This document shows, in pieces, positions 24,240-36,296 of a stretch of DNA of 64,000 nt. Position numbers and translations under genes: made by a program. This DNA is from Brachypodium distachyon (Eukaryota > Streptophyta > Magnoliopsida > Poales > Poaceae): contig NC_016135.3 in NCBI RefSeq assembly GCF_000005505.3, positions 2,504,001 to 2,568,000 on the forward strand. Direction: 5' to 3'. The notes under the pieces were generated by a model that had not been told where the DNA came from, searched no databases, and saw only the letters and a list, made by a program, of their open reading frames with translations. The number at the start of each line of letters is the position of its first letter. Position 1 is the first letter of the stretch.

Positions 24240-27200
24240 TCAGTTCTTCTGAGCTTCCTCAAGGTGTTTCTTGTCTGCGACATCACTAGGCAGATCAAGC
24301 CCAGCCGGTGTCTTTCCAGGGAAGTTGCAGGTGGGGGAATGCGATCCAAGCATACTGCAGCAACGAGAATGTGACTGGTGTTACCAAAATAAAAAATGCA
24401 AAACAACACTTGCGACATAATCTTAAAAGGAAACCTGACCTTCTGTCGACCAATACCATCGACCGGAGCTCACAGTTGGCAAAGCTGTATAAAAGAGTCA
24501 AAGTCAGCATACTCTTCTGGAGATGCAATCAACCATGGTTGGAACATTGTAGGGCCGCAGAGCAGAATCGTCATAATGGGTGTGCAAGACAAAAAAGAAG
24601 AATGGAAAGAGTAACCCTATCTGACCATGTTATCACGAGACAGAGAATGGATTTTTTTTTCCTCTTTTACCTTTACAGAAAGTAAAACTAGTCCAATTTG
24701 CTCATACTTCATTATGGATTCAAATTCCAATGGTAATATATTGCAAATATTGTGCTCACACAGCAACATAAGTTTACAGAACATCGGTGGGTTGATTGGT
24801 TGGCAATTACCAAGGGGAAAAAATGCTTACTGTTTGCCCAGTTCCTCTGTTATGGTTGGATGACACTCCTTGCCGTACATGTTTAAGGTGTGATATAAGA
24901 AACCACTATGGCTGACAATAGCTATCTCCTTTTCTTCTCTTGTCCATAACCTGCAAGTACATTCGAGGAATAGTTTATAAAATCCTGCAACCAAAATAAA
25001 TACTGGTCTACTCAATGGGTCAAGTAATCTGAGGTTTGTCTGTTTCAGTACATGCCACATATAAATTGCTCAGATGTTCAAGTATCTAGGACATATCTAG
25101 TATCAATTCACTATCAGTGATAACTAACTGGTATATGAAAAACGAGCATCCAGCTCAAGCGTCTAGTGTAGGGAAATCACCACCAGTTCTTTTTTTTTCC
25201 TAAAACATGAAAGAAGTGTTGAGGCAGAGTACGTATGTCAGCTTCAGGACCATATATGAAATGGAAGGGAAGAGAGAAATAATAGAATTCACAAGGAAGA
25301 TGGACTTGTCTCAGTCTGTAGTCTGCAGCGTGGTGAACTAGTTACTTGTTTAGCTGAAGAAGTTGTTTTGGGTGATAAGAGAGCAGAACCAAAAACGATA
25401 TATGGCATTACTATTATAAGGTACTTGTTTTTCATGGTAACCAGACCATTAGGCATGAACCAGTTAAATTCACATGCATTTAATTGACTCAAAAAAATGT
25501 ATTACCTGAGTTATTTAAATGCTTGTGCCCTCAAATGTTCTAGTGCTACATACCAGTTTCTCAAAATACATACCGATCCGATCAACTGTAATGAAACGAG
25601 TGATACATATATCTGTCACATAGAATGAGTGGCTACCCGCAAAAAGAGAAAAAGAAAAGAATGGGTGGCAATTACGCTGATTTCCTAGCAACCTAGGAAG
25701 TAGTCTCGGCGGAGTGGAATAGGAGTAGAGATATGTTCAATACATAAATGAAAAGGAGCATCGATCTTAGATTTTGTTTTTACCAGTCAAAGAACTTCAT
25801 GCCCCTAGCTGCAACAGACTCGTTTGCTTCTCTTACATCAGGTTCCCAAAGAACATCTTCATCATTTTCTATCTGTAAAGAACGCAAGCAAACATATATT
25901 AGTGAACAACATTGCAATGATCTCATGTAACTGACTCTTGAATAAGCAACAGTAAGTACTTGCCAAGGAAAAATCAATGGCAGGAAAGAGACTACGATAT
26001 TCTGTTACGCTGCTCCTCTTGTCACAGGGATGAACACCCTGCATTTTAAAAATCCAATAAAATTTGAAATATTAAGAATGTTTGTTGACAGTATTCATCA
26101 AGTCAATAATCATAAGAGAAAAACAGAGATAAACAGAAGCATCCAATTTCTCAAGTGAGGATATTCGTTTTAGAAGTTAAAGTAAAGTAAGCTGAATAAG
26201 TTATTCTAGGCTCTAGCAACTACAATATAGCTTATTCTAGTTAACACAAACCAAGGGAAATGAGGCACTAAAAAGATGATAAAATTATTAGCAAGATATG
26301 TGAAAAAACATTGTTGTAGCGAAATGATTGCTCATGTTTTACTTGTGTTCTTCAGGAGAGGGAAATACCAAGTGCTCCCTGCAGGTCTCAACTGCAAGAA
26401 ATGGTGGGCAGTTCAAACTTGAAATTGCCTCACGCCCACTGTGTCCGGCACCTTCTACCATCAATGGTGATACACTTACCCCATCAGCATAGTTCCCACC
26501 ACCAAAGACCCCAACTGCAGTTTGCATAGTCCTGTGAGATAGTTCAGGTGAAATACTGTAAGCCTCATTAATAATTACATACTACTGCGATGCACCATCA
26601 TATTATATCATACAGTCATGCCTCAGCGCAGGAGTTATGATAATAATGTTACTAATAAGCAGATTGAGTAGGAATTGACATGAGGGGTGTGATAAAGGGG
26701 TGCAAAATAAGGTTGAGCTGAGATTGATTTGTACTAGGTTCTATGCACATGGGTCATGCAAGAAATGCAGCAAGAATTGCAGACAGAGAGAATATTTGCT
26801 TGTGGTCATCATAAGCAAACAATATCTCAAACACTAATTGCTTGACCATTGCATGAGAGTCAAGCTTATAGGCAAGGATGTACATCAAAATAGCCTAGCT
26901 TTACTTCAAGTCTACACCATGGAACCAACTCTAGTTTTCCTTGTCCTTCTGAGTTCTGACTGAAGCCATGTTTAGGTAGGCACTACTAGCTATATCTGTG
27001 GTAAAACTGATAACACTAACCAAGCAAGCAACAAATGACATACATAGCGGAGATTCTTACAGTACAAGGACAGAATTTACACCCCCTTCTATATAATGTG
27101 CTCAGTTCAAGGTTAGGAAGATCAAAATAGTCCCTTGTTCTCTATTTAGGCACTTGAACAATTTATCTTAATCGCTTAGAGATTAGCATATTATGTTACG

Positions 27201-28132
27201 GAAAGAACAGCAATGACATACCAACACTGCAGAACACCATTTCTCATACATTAAAAAGCTTAAAAGAAGATCCAGAACACTGAAAATATGAACAAAACCA
27301 GAATGTAAAGGGAAAACTATACCTCATTAGAGGGGAAGTAATAACCAACTCGATCTTTTTAGCAAGTCCACATTTTGTCACATGTTCTCGTAGGGAATCA
27401 ACCTACAAATGCATGTAAAATCAACATCCATGGAAGATGGAACTCTAAGATGCCACAGGAAAACAATTGAGTGATATTTCGATCAACATTATCTATCAGG
27501 GCCAGATAGGAACTCAAGCAATTACACAGTTGCAGGCAAAGACTTTAAACCGAACACGAAAAATCGCTCACAACCATAAAGGAACCATGAGATATCATTA
27601 CTACAAGTCATCACTACAGGCATCTAAATATTTTTTGAAGACATTTTCATTCAGGTTAGATACAATGTTGCTTGCTGTTTAAAGCGTTCTTTGCGAGCAT
27701 TTGTGCTTGTGTTTATAATGCTCACGTCAACAAAACAGCTGCATTGTTGTCTTAAATTCTTGACAAAAAGCAAACTTTAGTCGGTCACAATGTGCCCCTC
27801 TGTTTGTGGAAATGATAACACTAATAAGAGCGGTGATTGAAAGGCACAATAATGAAGTCCAAGTAAAAGAAGCAAAGACATCTTACTTGGCTCCAGCCCA
27901 AAGGGGTAAGGTGAGCATCAAGCAGTGCAGGTGACATGTAAGCAGCATGATCCTTCTCACCTTCCACATTATGAATACCCTGGGCATGCCTGACCTGCAC
28001 ACATTGTTTGCAATGAATCAGACTAAACATTCTTTGCATCATTCGAAAACAAGTTTTTCACCAATAACTAACCAGGTGTATGGTTTTGGAACGGTGGAGA
28101 GGGTAGATAGCAGTGCCAGCAGTGGCAGCCAT
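24240..28132 (-). CDS. Phosphoglycerate mutase-like protein (histidine phosphatase superfamily)
   Basis: Exons on the minus strand, 5' to 3': 28132-28073, 27994-27887, 27402-27323, 26531-26369, 26038-25964, 25872-25784, 24950-24831, 24484-24440, 24354-24240. They join in phase to 855 nt (284 aa), starting MAATAGTAIYPLHRSKTIHL. The RHG-type motif is LVRHAQGIHN with the phospho-acceptor His23. ITSPLMRTMQTA supplies the second conserved Arg, and VSHSGFL the second catalytic His. This matches the plant PGM-like group (AT74/At5g64460 type, recalled). The exact substrate is unknown, and these proteins are not proven glycolytic mutases. The intron after exon 5 begins GCAAGT, a GC-AG intron. An acceptor two bases before the ATG implies a 5'UTR intron. 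The gene is intact; a broken partial copy lies at 42.0-43.8 kb. Confidence 0.92.
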
Positions 28133-28134
28133 TT

Positions 28135-28958
28135 CTGTCAAAGATAAATAATTTTTCCATTGGAGAGTTAGATAAATGATAATAGTCTAGAGATAATTGC
28201 CAAATGCACACCTATTTAATATTTTGGCAATCCACTTGCCCTTGTTTATTCTGAGCACACCTATATTTTTAATTTGGCAACTTGCCGCCAGTACTAACAA
28301 AATACAGGGGTATCTACTGCCTGTAATTTCAGAAGCTCCAGGACAAATCACCTGTTTTTTTATTAAATAATAATTTACTAGTATGACACATTTTCAGGAA
28401 AAAGAAGTAAATGTTCATGTGAACATGTATCTTACGCTATTTCCCCAATGTCTCACGCAATTGCATTTTTTTTCTGCTAGTAACACGGGCGATTTGTTCT
28501 TGATTGGAAAGCATAGGTGTCAAATCGAAAAAAATAAAATAAAAAGTTTAATCGTTCTGTCTTGCACGGGCTGGCTTAGCGTAGAGATGCGCATCTACCT
28601 AAGTTGATTCCATCGTAGGAAAGAATAAACAAAGGAAAAAGACGACGCGACGCGATCCATCCAGCGAGAAGGTGCGAATAAGCGGGATTATAAGATTCCG
28701 CAGTAAAAGCGATGGAGCAGTATCCATCTGGGTGGCGGGGAGATCTAGCGCCTCCGCGGAAAGGCGCTAAACAAAACAAAGCAACAAAGGGAAGCGCCGC
28801 CTGCGGACGCCGACGCCATGCATGAAGACGAAGAGGGGAGAAGAAGACAAGGGCGGAAGGGGCGGAGAAGAGAGCCCCGGCCCCCCATCCGTTTGGTGTA
28901 TAATCAATTCGTTTAATTAATCAACGGGAGGAAGGAGAAGACGTAGCAGTAGTAGTAC
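28135..28958 (-). other. Probable 5'UTR intron of the PGM-like gene
   Basis: On the minus strand a donor (GCAG|GTACTA, with GT at 28,958-28,957) and an acceptor (TTTGACAG ending at 28,135) bracket this stretch just before the ATG. It includes a low-complexity AT-rich part (28,190-28,560) that may be a decayed transposon, with GAGATAATTGCCAAATG near 28,187 resembling some MULE ends. The GC-rich part near 28.6-28.95 kb may hold promoter or leader sequence. Confidence 0.5.
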
Positions 28959-29140
28959 CTGCGGAGGAGGAGGAGCAGCGAAGGTTGGCGCGGCGGCGCC
29001 TAACGGAGGAGGAAGACGACGATGGAGCGGCGGCGGAGGAAGGGGAGAGGAGGCGGATGGCCGGGGCTGCGGGGGTACAACAAGTAGGAGGAGGAGGAGG
29101 AGGAGCAATGTGCAGCAGCATCTCGCCCCGTCTCGGGGCT
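28959..29140 (-). promoter_or_regulatory. Probable 5'UTR exon / promoter of the PGM-like gene
   Basis: A CT-rich (minus strand) leader made of repeated CCTCCTCC and CGCCGC triplets ends at the 5'UTR donor at 28,958. GC- and CT-rich leaders of this kind are usual for grass housekeeping genes. The transcription start is not resolved. Confidence 0.45.
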
Positions 29141-29366
29141 CGCTTTATTTATTCAGTAGCTCCAGATGGAAAGAGAAAAATTGGATCTTTGCGTCGTCTC
29201 ACGCTGAGGCTGGGGTCTGTTTGCTGTCTTCTGTCCCAACAAAAAGGTTGCGGGTTCCGACTTGCTCTCTCCTCCTCCTTGATCGCTTTCTGTCTTCCTT
29301 TTTCCTCTGCCGACCCCTCTCGCCGTCCTTCGTTCGCCGCGGACCTAGATCTTCTCTCCACCACTC

Positions 29367-30382
29367 CACCACATTTTGAGATAGTCGTTACAAAAACCAT
29401 CGGTTTTGCTAATTTTTGCGAAGTTGTTGCACATGGCACTGATTCTGTCGTTTGAAACGTATAAATGCGTTTCTGACTGACCGAGCCCACCTGTCAGGTT
29501 GATCGGGCCCACTTGTCAGGTTGACCGGGCCGTTTAGACTGAGCCGGACTCATCTTCTCGCGCATCTCCGGCAGTGTGGGTTTCCTTTGCATGCTCAGTA
29601 GGGCCGGCGGCTTCACCAGCCAACAGGACAGGCGACCATGCACCACACCTTTAGAAGAAGCAACCGGCGACGGTGCATGTGCGGCTGCTTCCCGGCCACT
29701 ACTTGCAGCTTGATGTGCTGCTGCTTGCCTGCTTGCTTGTTGTGCTGCTGCTTTGGCACCTGCTGCTCGCTGCTGCTGCTGCTTGCCGGCCGCTGGCCAT
29801 CGCTGCTCGCTGAGCACACGCATCTCCCCCGCCTCCCCTCGATCCAATGCGCCAGCTTGCCGAGCTCCGCCGTGCGTGCCCGCTGCTCGCTGGCGATGGC
29901 CAATTCCGGCGGGCAGCAGCAAATCGAGGCGGCGGCGGCCCCTTCTCGTGCCAGCGGCGGAGTGCTCCCCGCCCCGAATTCAGGAGGGGGAGGGAGCTCG
30001 AGGGTGCGGCGGCTCCACGCAGCTGGTCGCCGGAGACAAAGAAAAGAACGGGAGGGAAGAGAGAGCTTCATGGCGACGAGCTCCCGAGTCTCCTTGTTGC
30101 TCATGAGCTTGGCGACGAGCAAGATGAAGAAGAGCAGGAGGAGATAAACAGCGAGAGGAGAGGAGACGGCGCTGACGGACGGCCCTAACGCCAGCAATCG
30201 CCTGGTCAATCTGACATGTGGGCCCGGTCAGTCAGAAACGCGTTTATACGTCCCAAACGACAGAATTAGTGTTATGTGCGACAACTTCACTGAATTACGG
30301 TGGTTCTGCGCGAAAATTAGCAAAACTGGTGATTTTCGCAACAACTGTCTCAAATGTGGTGGTTCTGCGCAATTTACTCTCT
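29367..30382. mobile_element. MULE-like element with ~150-bp terminal inverted repeats
   Basis: The left arm (about 29,367-29,505) and right arm (about 30,201-30,382) are reverse complements with scattered mismatches. Paired landmarks include CCACCACATTT..GAGA, TTTTGCTAATTTT, ATTCTGTCGTTT and GCGTTTCTGACTGACCG. The interior (29,520-30,200) is GC-rich with CTGCTG runs and open in several frames on both strands (for example 198 codons on the minus strand), but without a recognisable domain. A short non-autonomous element with long TIRs and a GC-rich core fits a Mutator-like (Pack-MULE-type) element. No clear 9-bp target duplication was found, so the ends may be worn. Confidence 0.55.
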
Positions 30383-30760
30383 CCATTCTGGTATTTCCAC
30401 GTGTTGAATTTTGAGTGGTCTTGGATTAATTGAATACCGTGTGTCGATTCGCTATAAGAACTAGTACCACGGCGTTTTGCCCTCACCGCGTTGGTTTCTT
30501 TTTGGCAACTTCACCACACAAAAAAAATCCCAACCCCATCTTCTCCCTCACCGCCGCCGAGCAAAGCCCTTGCGGGGACGGCGGCGGCGAGGTGGTCTCT
30601 CCTATGTAGGAGTTTATTTCACCATTACCATGATGGTTGTCGACGATCTGTTGCGGCACTATTTGTGCGGGCGCGCCATCAAGGAGGCGGCCTCTGGCCA
30701 GATCCAATAGTTTTCTCCTCAGATCCGATGAGCGGGTGCCCGTTTCTTCCCTTGATATGG
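30383..30760. other. Intergenic GC-rich stretch
   Basis: This lies between the MULE-like element and the minisatellite. It contains CCGCCGCC-rich and short open frames but no recognisable protein or regulatory element. Confidence 0.4.
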
Positions 30761-32125
30761 GCGATAGCCATCGGGGCCCGTACGTCTGTGTCGCCTCCGA
30801 CCTCCCCTACTAGATGTGGCGGCCCATGCATCCGCGTCGCTAGTGATCTTGACCGCTCAACCAAGCCTATATGTCGACCTTTGTCCCAACCCTCCGTCGA
30901 CTTCCGCTCCTGTCATCTTCGGCAGCGGTGTCTGCCGTCTCTCGGCCAGATCCAGGCCGTAGCTACGGCGGGCCGTCCGTCCCCGCCGCCAGTGACCCCG
31001 ACTGCTCAACCAAGCCATATGTTGCCCTCCGCCCCTGCCATCTTCGGCGGCATCTACCATCTCTCGGCCAGATCCATGTCGTAGCTATGGGGGGCCGTCC
31101 ATCCACGCCGCCAGCGATCCCGACTGCTCAACCAAGCCATATGTTGCCCTCCGCTCCTGCCATCTTCGGCGGCGCCTGCCGTCTCTCAACCAAATCAAAG
31201 ACGTCGGTAAGGCAGGACGTCCGTCCATGCAGCCAGCGTTCCCGGCTGCTCAACCAAGCCATATGTTGCCCTACGCCCCGTGCCATCTTCGGCGGCGTCT
31301 ACCATCTCTCGGCCAGATCCATGGCCGTCTGCTCAACCAAGCCATATGCTGCCCACCGCCCCTGCCATCTTCCGCGGTGTCTACCATCTCCCAGCCAGAT
31401 CCATGCCGTAACTATGGGGTGCCGTCCGTCCACGTCGCCAGCGACCCCGACTGCTCAACCAAGCCATATGTTACCCTCCCCCCTGCCATCTTCCGCGGTG
31501 TCTACCATCTCTGGGCCAGATCCATGCCGTAGCTATGGGGTGCCGTCCGTCCATGCTGCCAGCGATCCAGACTGCTCAATAAAGCCATATGTTGCCATGC
31601 GGTCCTGCCATCTTCGGCGGCGTCTGTGGTCTCTCAGCCAGATCCAGGCCGTAGCTACAGCGGTCGTCCGTCCACACGGACAGCGATCTCGACTGTTCAA
31701 CCAAGCCATATGTTGTGCTGCGCTCCTGCCATCTTCGGCGGCGTCTGCGGTCTCTTGGCTAGATCCAGGCCGTAGCTACAGCGGGCCGTCCGTCCACGCC
31801 GCAAGCGATCCCGACTGCTCAACCAAGCCATATGTTGCCTTCCCACCCTGCCCTCTTCGTCGGCGTCTGCTGTCTCTCGGCCAGATCGAGGCCGTAGCTA
31901 CGGCGGGCCGTCCTCCACGCCGCCAGCGATCCCGACTGCTCAACCAAGCCATATGTTGCCCTGCGCTCCTGCCATCTTCGGCGGCGTCTGCCGTCTCTCA
32001 GCCAGATCCATGCCGTAGCTATGGGGGGCCGTCCGTCCACGTCGCCTCCGACTTCCCCCGCTTGCTGCGGCGGCCCATGCGTCCGCCAGCGATCCCGACT
32101 GCTCAACCAAGCCATATGTTGCCAT
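30760..32125. repeat. GC-rich minisatellite, ~122-bp unit, about 10-11 copies
   Basis: The core AACCAAGCCATATGTTGCC recurs with its ATG at 31019, 31141, 31263, 31346, 31468, 31589, 31709, 31832, 31953 and 32116. A more diverged copy lies near 30,868. Spacing is mostly 120-123 bases, with one short unit (83) and one long unit (163). Each unit reads roughly CATCTTCGGCGGCGTCTGC, then CAGATCCATGCCGTAGCTA, GGGCCGTCCGTCCACGCCGC and GCGATCCCGACTGCTCAAC. A 473-codon open frame (30,871-32,292) crosses the whole array, but it follows from the repeat and is not evidence for a gene. The first and last units share an extra segment with GTCGCCTCCGAC..CGGCGGCCCATGC that the inner units lack. Confidence 0.9.
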
Positions 32126-32880
32126 CCGCCCCAACCTTACCTGTGTCTTGTCTTTTTCAATGTATTGGGGCTTCCAAAAAATATGTACTGGTCCTCGAAC
32201 TCTTTCAAGGAATATTTGAAAAAAGAAAACTTGTGCGAGTAATGCATGCTCCTCCTTTTCGCATATTTGATTTCGTTAAGACAAGATTTTGACCGCTTGT
32301 CTTCACGAAATAAAATATGCCAAACCTTCATGAAAATGAGAAAAAATATATAACTACGAGACGGATTGCTGGGTCCTACAGGCAGTGACTGACTTTAAGG
32401 ATGGCATTTCTTCCTGCCGTGCCGAATATCCATATCAGGGTCGTCCTCTTTTCTCATGTGTATAAATTATGCATCGTCCTTTTTCTTTCGCTGCAAAGGA
32501 ATATACAATTGGCTGCCGTGGTGGCTCTTTTCTGTGGTACGGGCTAGACGGCTGGTGAACGTACTGCAACCGAATTTTCTACCCCCAGATTGGATTTCGA
32601 GGGGTTTTTTAAGTTTCAAAATCCGAATCTGGTTTCAGTTTCTTGTCTTGTTAATACAACAAGCAATCACAACCCGAGGAAGTTTTGATTGAAACAAACA
32701 CCAGCCCGAATTAGTGTCTCAGCGATACGCTGAGAATGAAGTCGTTCGATGGTAGGCTGCATTGCATTCTTCATATGGCTTCCCACATATCCTGATTCTG
32801 CACACAGGGATACTCTTGTTTGGTGGTCAAACCTTGACCTTGGACAAGTCTGATTTTGCTACCATGATTTGATCAACAAT
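32126..32880. other. Intergenic region
   Basis: A stretch near 32,270-32,325 (TTCGTTAAGACAAGATTTTGACC and its partial complement) resembles the ends of the larger Stowaway element at 59.7 kb, so this may be a decayed MITE. No gene is seen. Confidence 0.4.
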
Positions 32881-32902
32881 AGCTGGCTGGTACTAGTGCA
32901 AC

Positions 32903-33170
32903 AGATTAGAATCTGCTCAGCTCAAGCTAGTTACAGTAGTACGAAAGAAAGGTTTCCAGCATAAATCGGAAGAAAATATATATCTGATCAATAATGTTCT
33001 TTGGACGGACAACTGTAAAGTCTAACATACAATGCTTAACTAAAATGACAGAAATTTACAAGCGTATATGTGATCAATGCAGAAAAAAAAGCCATAAAAA
33101 CATTCACGAAATATATAAATAATATTACAACAAGCTCATGTTGCACAAGCTGAGTGCACATAGGCCATCG
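32903..33170. repeat. Copy of the 57.3-57.85 kb segment (third NLR 3' flank)
   Basis: This segment is similar, in the same orientation, to 57,308 onwards. Shared landmarks are CTCAAGCTAGTTA, AGCATAAAT..GAAAGAAAATATATA, CAATGCTTAACTAAAATGA, AGTGCAGAAAAAAA-type sequence and GCTCATGTT.CACAAG. In the 57-kb copy it flanks a degraded NLR-like gene, so this looks like the 3' flank of another lost copy. Confidence 0.65.
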
Positions 33171-33299
33171 CATTGTCACCTCTCTGTCAAGCAGTAGAGC
33201 AGGTGCATGCCCCATCTAGATTTACCAGCTGTACCATTGCCATCAGTGGCTGGTATTTTGCTTAATCTATCCCATTCATAAATTCCTGACGTATCCACC

Positions 33300-33440
33300 T
33301 TATATAGAGGCTGTGGGGGCAGCTGCCCCACTCGATATGCCTATGGTGTATAGAGGATGCCCCCACTCTGAAATGCCTAATTAGTTCATGAACACACATC
33401 TCTGCCCCCTCTCAATTTGTATCCTGGATCCGCCCAGCAT
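33300..33440. mobile_element. Decayed hAT-type MITE fragment
   Basis: The stretch contains GGGGGCAGCTGCCCCA, GCCCCCACT and a CTGGATCCGCCCA end. It matches the 3' end of the intact hAT MITE at 48,260-48,426. The other end was not identified. Confidence 0.4.
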
Positions 33441-33719
33441 AAGACCTGCTCAGGCAATTCTTCAGGTTTAGTTTCCTGCAGAGTAAGCAAGCACCGCAAG
33501 TAAACTATCTCACATAGCAAAATACAAGAGTCGGTCACTGTTATGATGACATATCTGAATGGCTAGACCAACATCTTAGCATGCATATCTTTCCAAAAAA
33601 CCTTTCCTTGAGATGTAGCCAAATCTATGCATATGAAATGTAAATCTCAAAAGTAATTATCACCTTGCAGAGAAACACAAGATGTTGTAACACTCCTAAA
33701 GTAATTTAGGACATAATAT

Positions 33720-36296
33720 TTCAGAGCATTTCTCTGAGTAGACACAAGTAACCAAGAAACAATTCATGCATGCAGGGGTCTATAAAGAACCAAGTGTTCT
33801 CATTGCACACATGCATCAGCTTCCTCTCTGCTGCAGTCAAAGGAAGGTCCTCCAGATCAGCCACCCACTCACGTATCTTCAGCCGTTCTCGAAATTGGTT
33901 ACTTGTTTCCGTTGGAAATGTTTTTATCTTCTCCACGTTTATATCTTCTGCACTTCATCATCAACCAACCTCTGTTTGCGAAGTCAAAGCCATATTGTTG
34001 TTGACTTCTAACCGTAATTACAAATAGTATAAGAAAAAAACTACAGAACACAGACCAAAGCGAAATGCCAAAGGCAGCCATTGACAATCACAAACCATGC
34101 AGCATAATTACAATTTTTCTATATAAACCTCCATTCTGAAACCACATTTTGACCAAAGTACCCAAAACTGTCCACCATCCATTGGTAATGAATGAAAACA
34201 TGAATTACACCGTTTTAGTTCTTGTCTTGGTCAACCATAGAGTTCAACATGACAAAGCGCCCTACAGCCCACCACTTACAAGAAATTATATAACATGAAT
34301 TTTGCCTCCACAACATGAAACCGTCTTTCAATTATCATGGAGCCGATATTCCCAGGCTTAAATCGAAAGAAATTTGTTCGGACACCTAAAAATCTGCAAA
34401 ATTACATTGACCCCTGAAATATGGTAATTTCCATTGTAGTTGTATATTACCTGAATGATATCAAAAAATTATAATAATTCTGCTTCCGTGCTTTTTTTCC
34501 AGTTTCAAGCAGCCAGAGGAGCATGCCATACAAAATCTCAGTCTAATATTCACAATGAATAATGGAAGCTCTTTTGACTTTTGATTAACCTTCAGAAAGC
34601 CAAAAGTATAACTCATCCCTTCCCCATTGGTTTCATTCGGAAAAAATGACACAGGATATAGTCGAGCCTCAGAATAAAACACATAAAGAACTGTCATTGC
34701 ACTCATCTAAGGGCTGTAAAAGCAACCGGTAGGAACTTAGCCTAGTTCAGTTGGGCGGGAGAGTGGATATGTACATGCCCACTGCCCACCAGGCCTGCCC
34801 AACGACCAGATTCAAATCCTCTTCAAATTGAATTTGGGTACCTACTGTTCCAGTTAATTATATTGACATCTAGTTCCTCCTAGGTATCATTCATTGTATA
34901 GGCAACTGGCATTCGTAACCACTATATATAATCAGCAAAAAAAAAAGGAAAACATGTTATGGTTTTAAATACTACTACCAGCTACCATAAATATGGCACA
35001 AAGCATGTATACACACAGGTTTACACAAAAATTTACCTAAACAAACAAGAGCTTTCATGTGTAACGATTACACAAACTGAGCTTCACTAAAAAGGCATTG
35101 TAGGCAGAACCTTCACCCTGAACCAGGGTTATCAACAATGTTGTTACTCAAGGCTAAATTTTGATAATTGCATAGCTATTTGGCACAATTACAACACACA
35201 AGTACATTGACCACCAAAAGAGGTGGGAGTTTGGAGATTTTACTTTTGAGTATCAGGAAGTTTAACAAATCGAGATATATGATTGAGTTTTATGGCGATA
35301 AGTATACATCAACTGCAGATGGATAGTATACTGCACAGTTTTGATCTTTTTATCCCTGTAGAAGTTTAGTTGGATAGATCTTCAGTGTTGCTTTCCAAAA
35401 TAACCCAACCTTCTCTGATAAATGTGCATGGCAGAAATGAACCAGCGCTACCATGTACAAAAAGAATGAACAAATGATGTTTACCTGGTATATAGTTGAT
35501 CCCGGCCTCAGAATGTACCAGGATCAACATGAGATCAGCTATTCAGAACTTTCTTTTCCATCAAACATAAATTGTACTTGAGATCCTGCTAGATGATTTT
35601 CAAGAAAATCCTTTGCAGATACTGCACAAAATACAGATGTTGCTTTAGTAATAATTTTGTTAATGCCATATACAACTGCACAAGTGCCTTTAACTGCAGT
35701 AGAGGCCATACATGTAAAAAACAAGGGCCAAGAAATAAACCAGAACTGTACTCTAGTGACATGGGGGATTGTCATCAATCCATCTCTCTGCAAAATCAAC
35801 AAAATTTGAAGGAAAACAGGACACCTGCTGAAACCAATAATCGAAAAAAATTCTATTACCGATTAAATCGTCTGACCGGAAGCAGAGCAAACTTTGTTGG
35901 GTCATGTCATTCAGATTTAACCAAGTTCTGGGGGGAAATGTATCATTTGAGAAGAAGCAAAAAGGAAGAAATGCAAGCAAAAGCACCTTCAAGGTAAAAA
36001 AAAAACATGAACAGCTTTCACCTTAAGAAGATTATTTTCCAAAAAATAAGGCAGGGTTTCACTTTCCCCTTTTGGAATTGAACCAGCATCATATCTGCTG
36101 TAAATAAAACTCAGTATGACTGCATAGCTTAAGAACCGATCTCACATCATATATAATCACGAACAACACCTTCTTCCAGTATGTCTCTTATAACATGCTA
36201 AAAGCTACCCCCCGAAGAATTGCACGGACAGCACACAGAATCTGCTAACCTTGAGAACATTAATGATCTAAGTTGTGTGGTCTTCGAAATTCATCT
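33720..36296 (-). pseudogene. Decayed multi-exon gene of unknown family
   Basis: Exon-like blocks with splice signals follow one another on the minus strand. These are 36296-36250 (..KTTQLRSLMFS), 36094-36022 (YDAGSIPKGESETLPYF..), 35610-35485 (DFLENHLAGSQVQF.. then ADLMLILVHSEAGINY), about 34700-34590 (EARLYPVSFFPNETNGEG..) and about 33990-33720 (QFRERLKIREWVADLEDL..). Blocks 1 to 3 join in phase. The third block changes frame by one base after GKESSE, giving an early stop, so it is probably broken. I do not recognise the family. A SINE-like repeat sits between later blocks. The composition and splice phases argue for a former real gene rather than chance. Confidence 0.42.
34735..34940 (+). 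mobile_element. tRNA-derived SINE-like repeat
   Basis: A pol III box A (TAGTTCAGTTGG, near 34,742) is followed about 60 bases later by a box B-like AGATTCAAATCC (near 34,809). This is the internal promoter layout of tRNA-derived SINEs. The 3' end is not sharply defined. Confidence 0.45.

Noticed and set aside
29613..30209. Overlapping frames of 113-198 codons on both strands
   Set aside because: They lie in the GC-rich, CTG-repeat core of the MULE-like element; none shows a domain.
30871..32292. 473-codon open frame as a real gene
   Set aside because: It is produced by the minisatellite, which is open in all frames; it has no domain, no homology I recognise and no splice or start context.
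35621..35623. Acceptor TGCAG for the third block of the relic gene
   Set aside because: It gives the wrong phase; the site 11 bases further on keeps the frame from the previous block.
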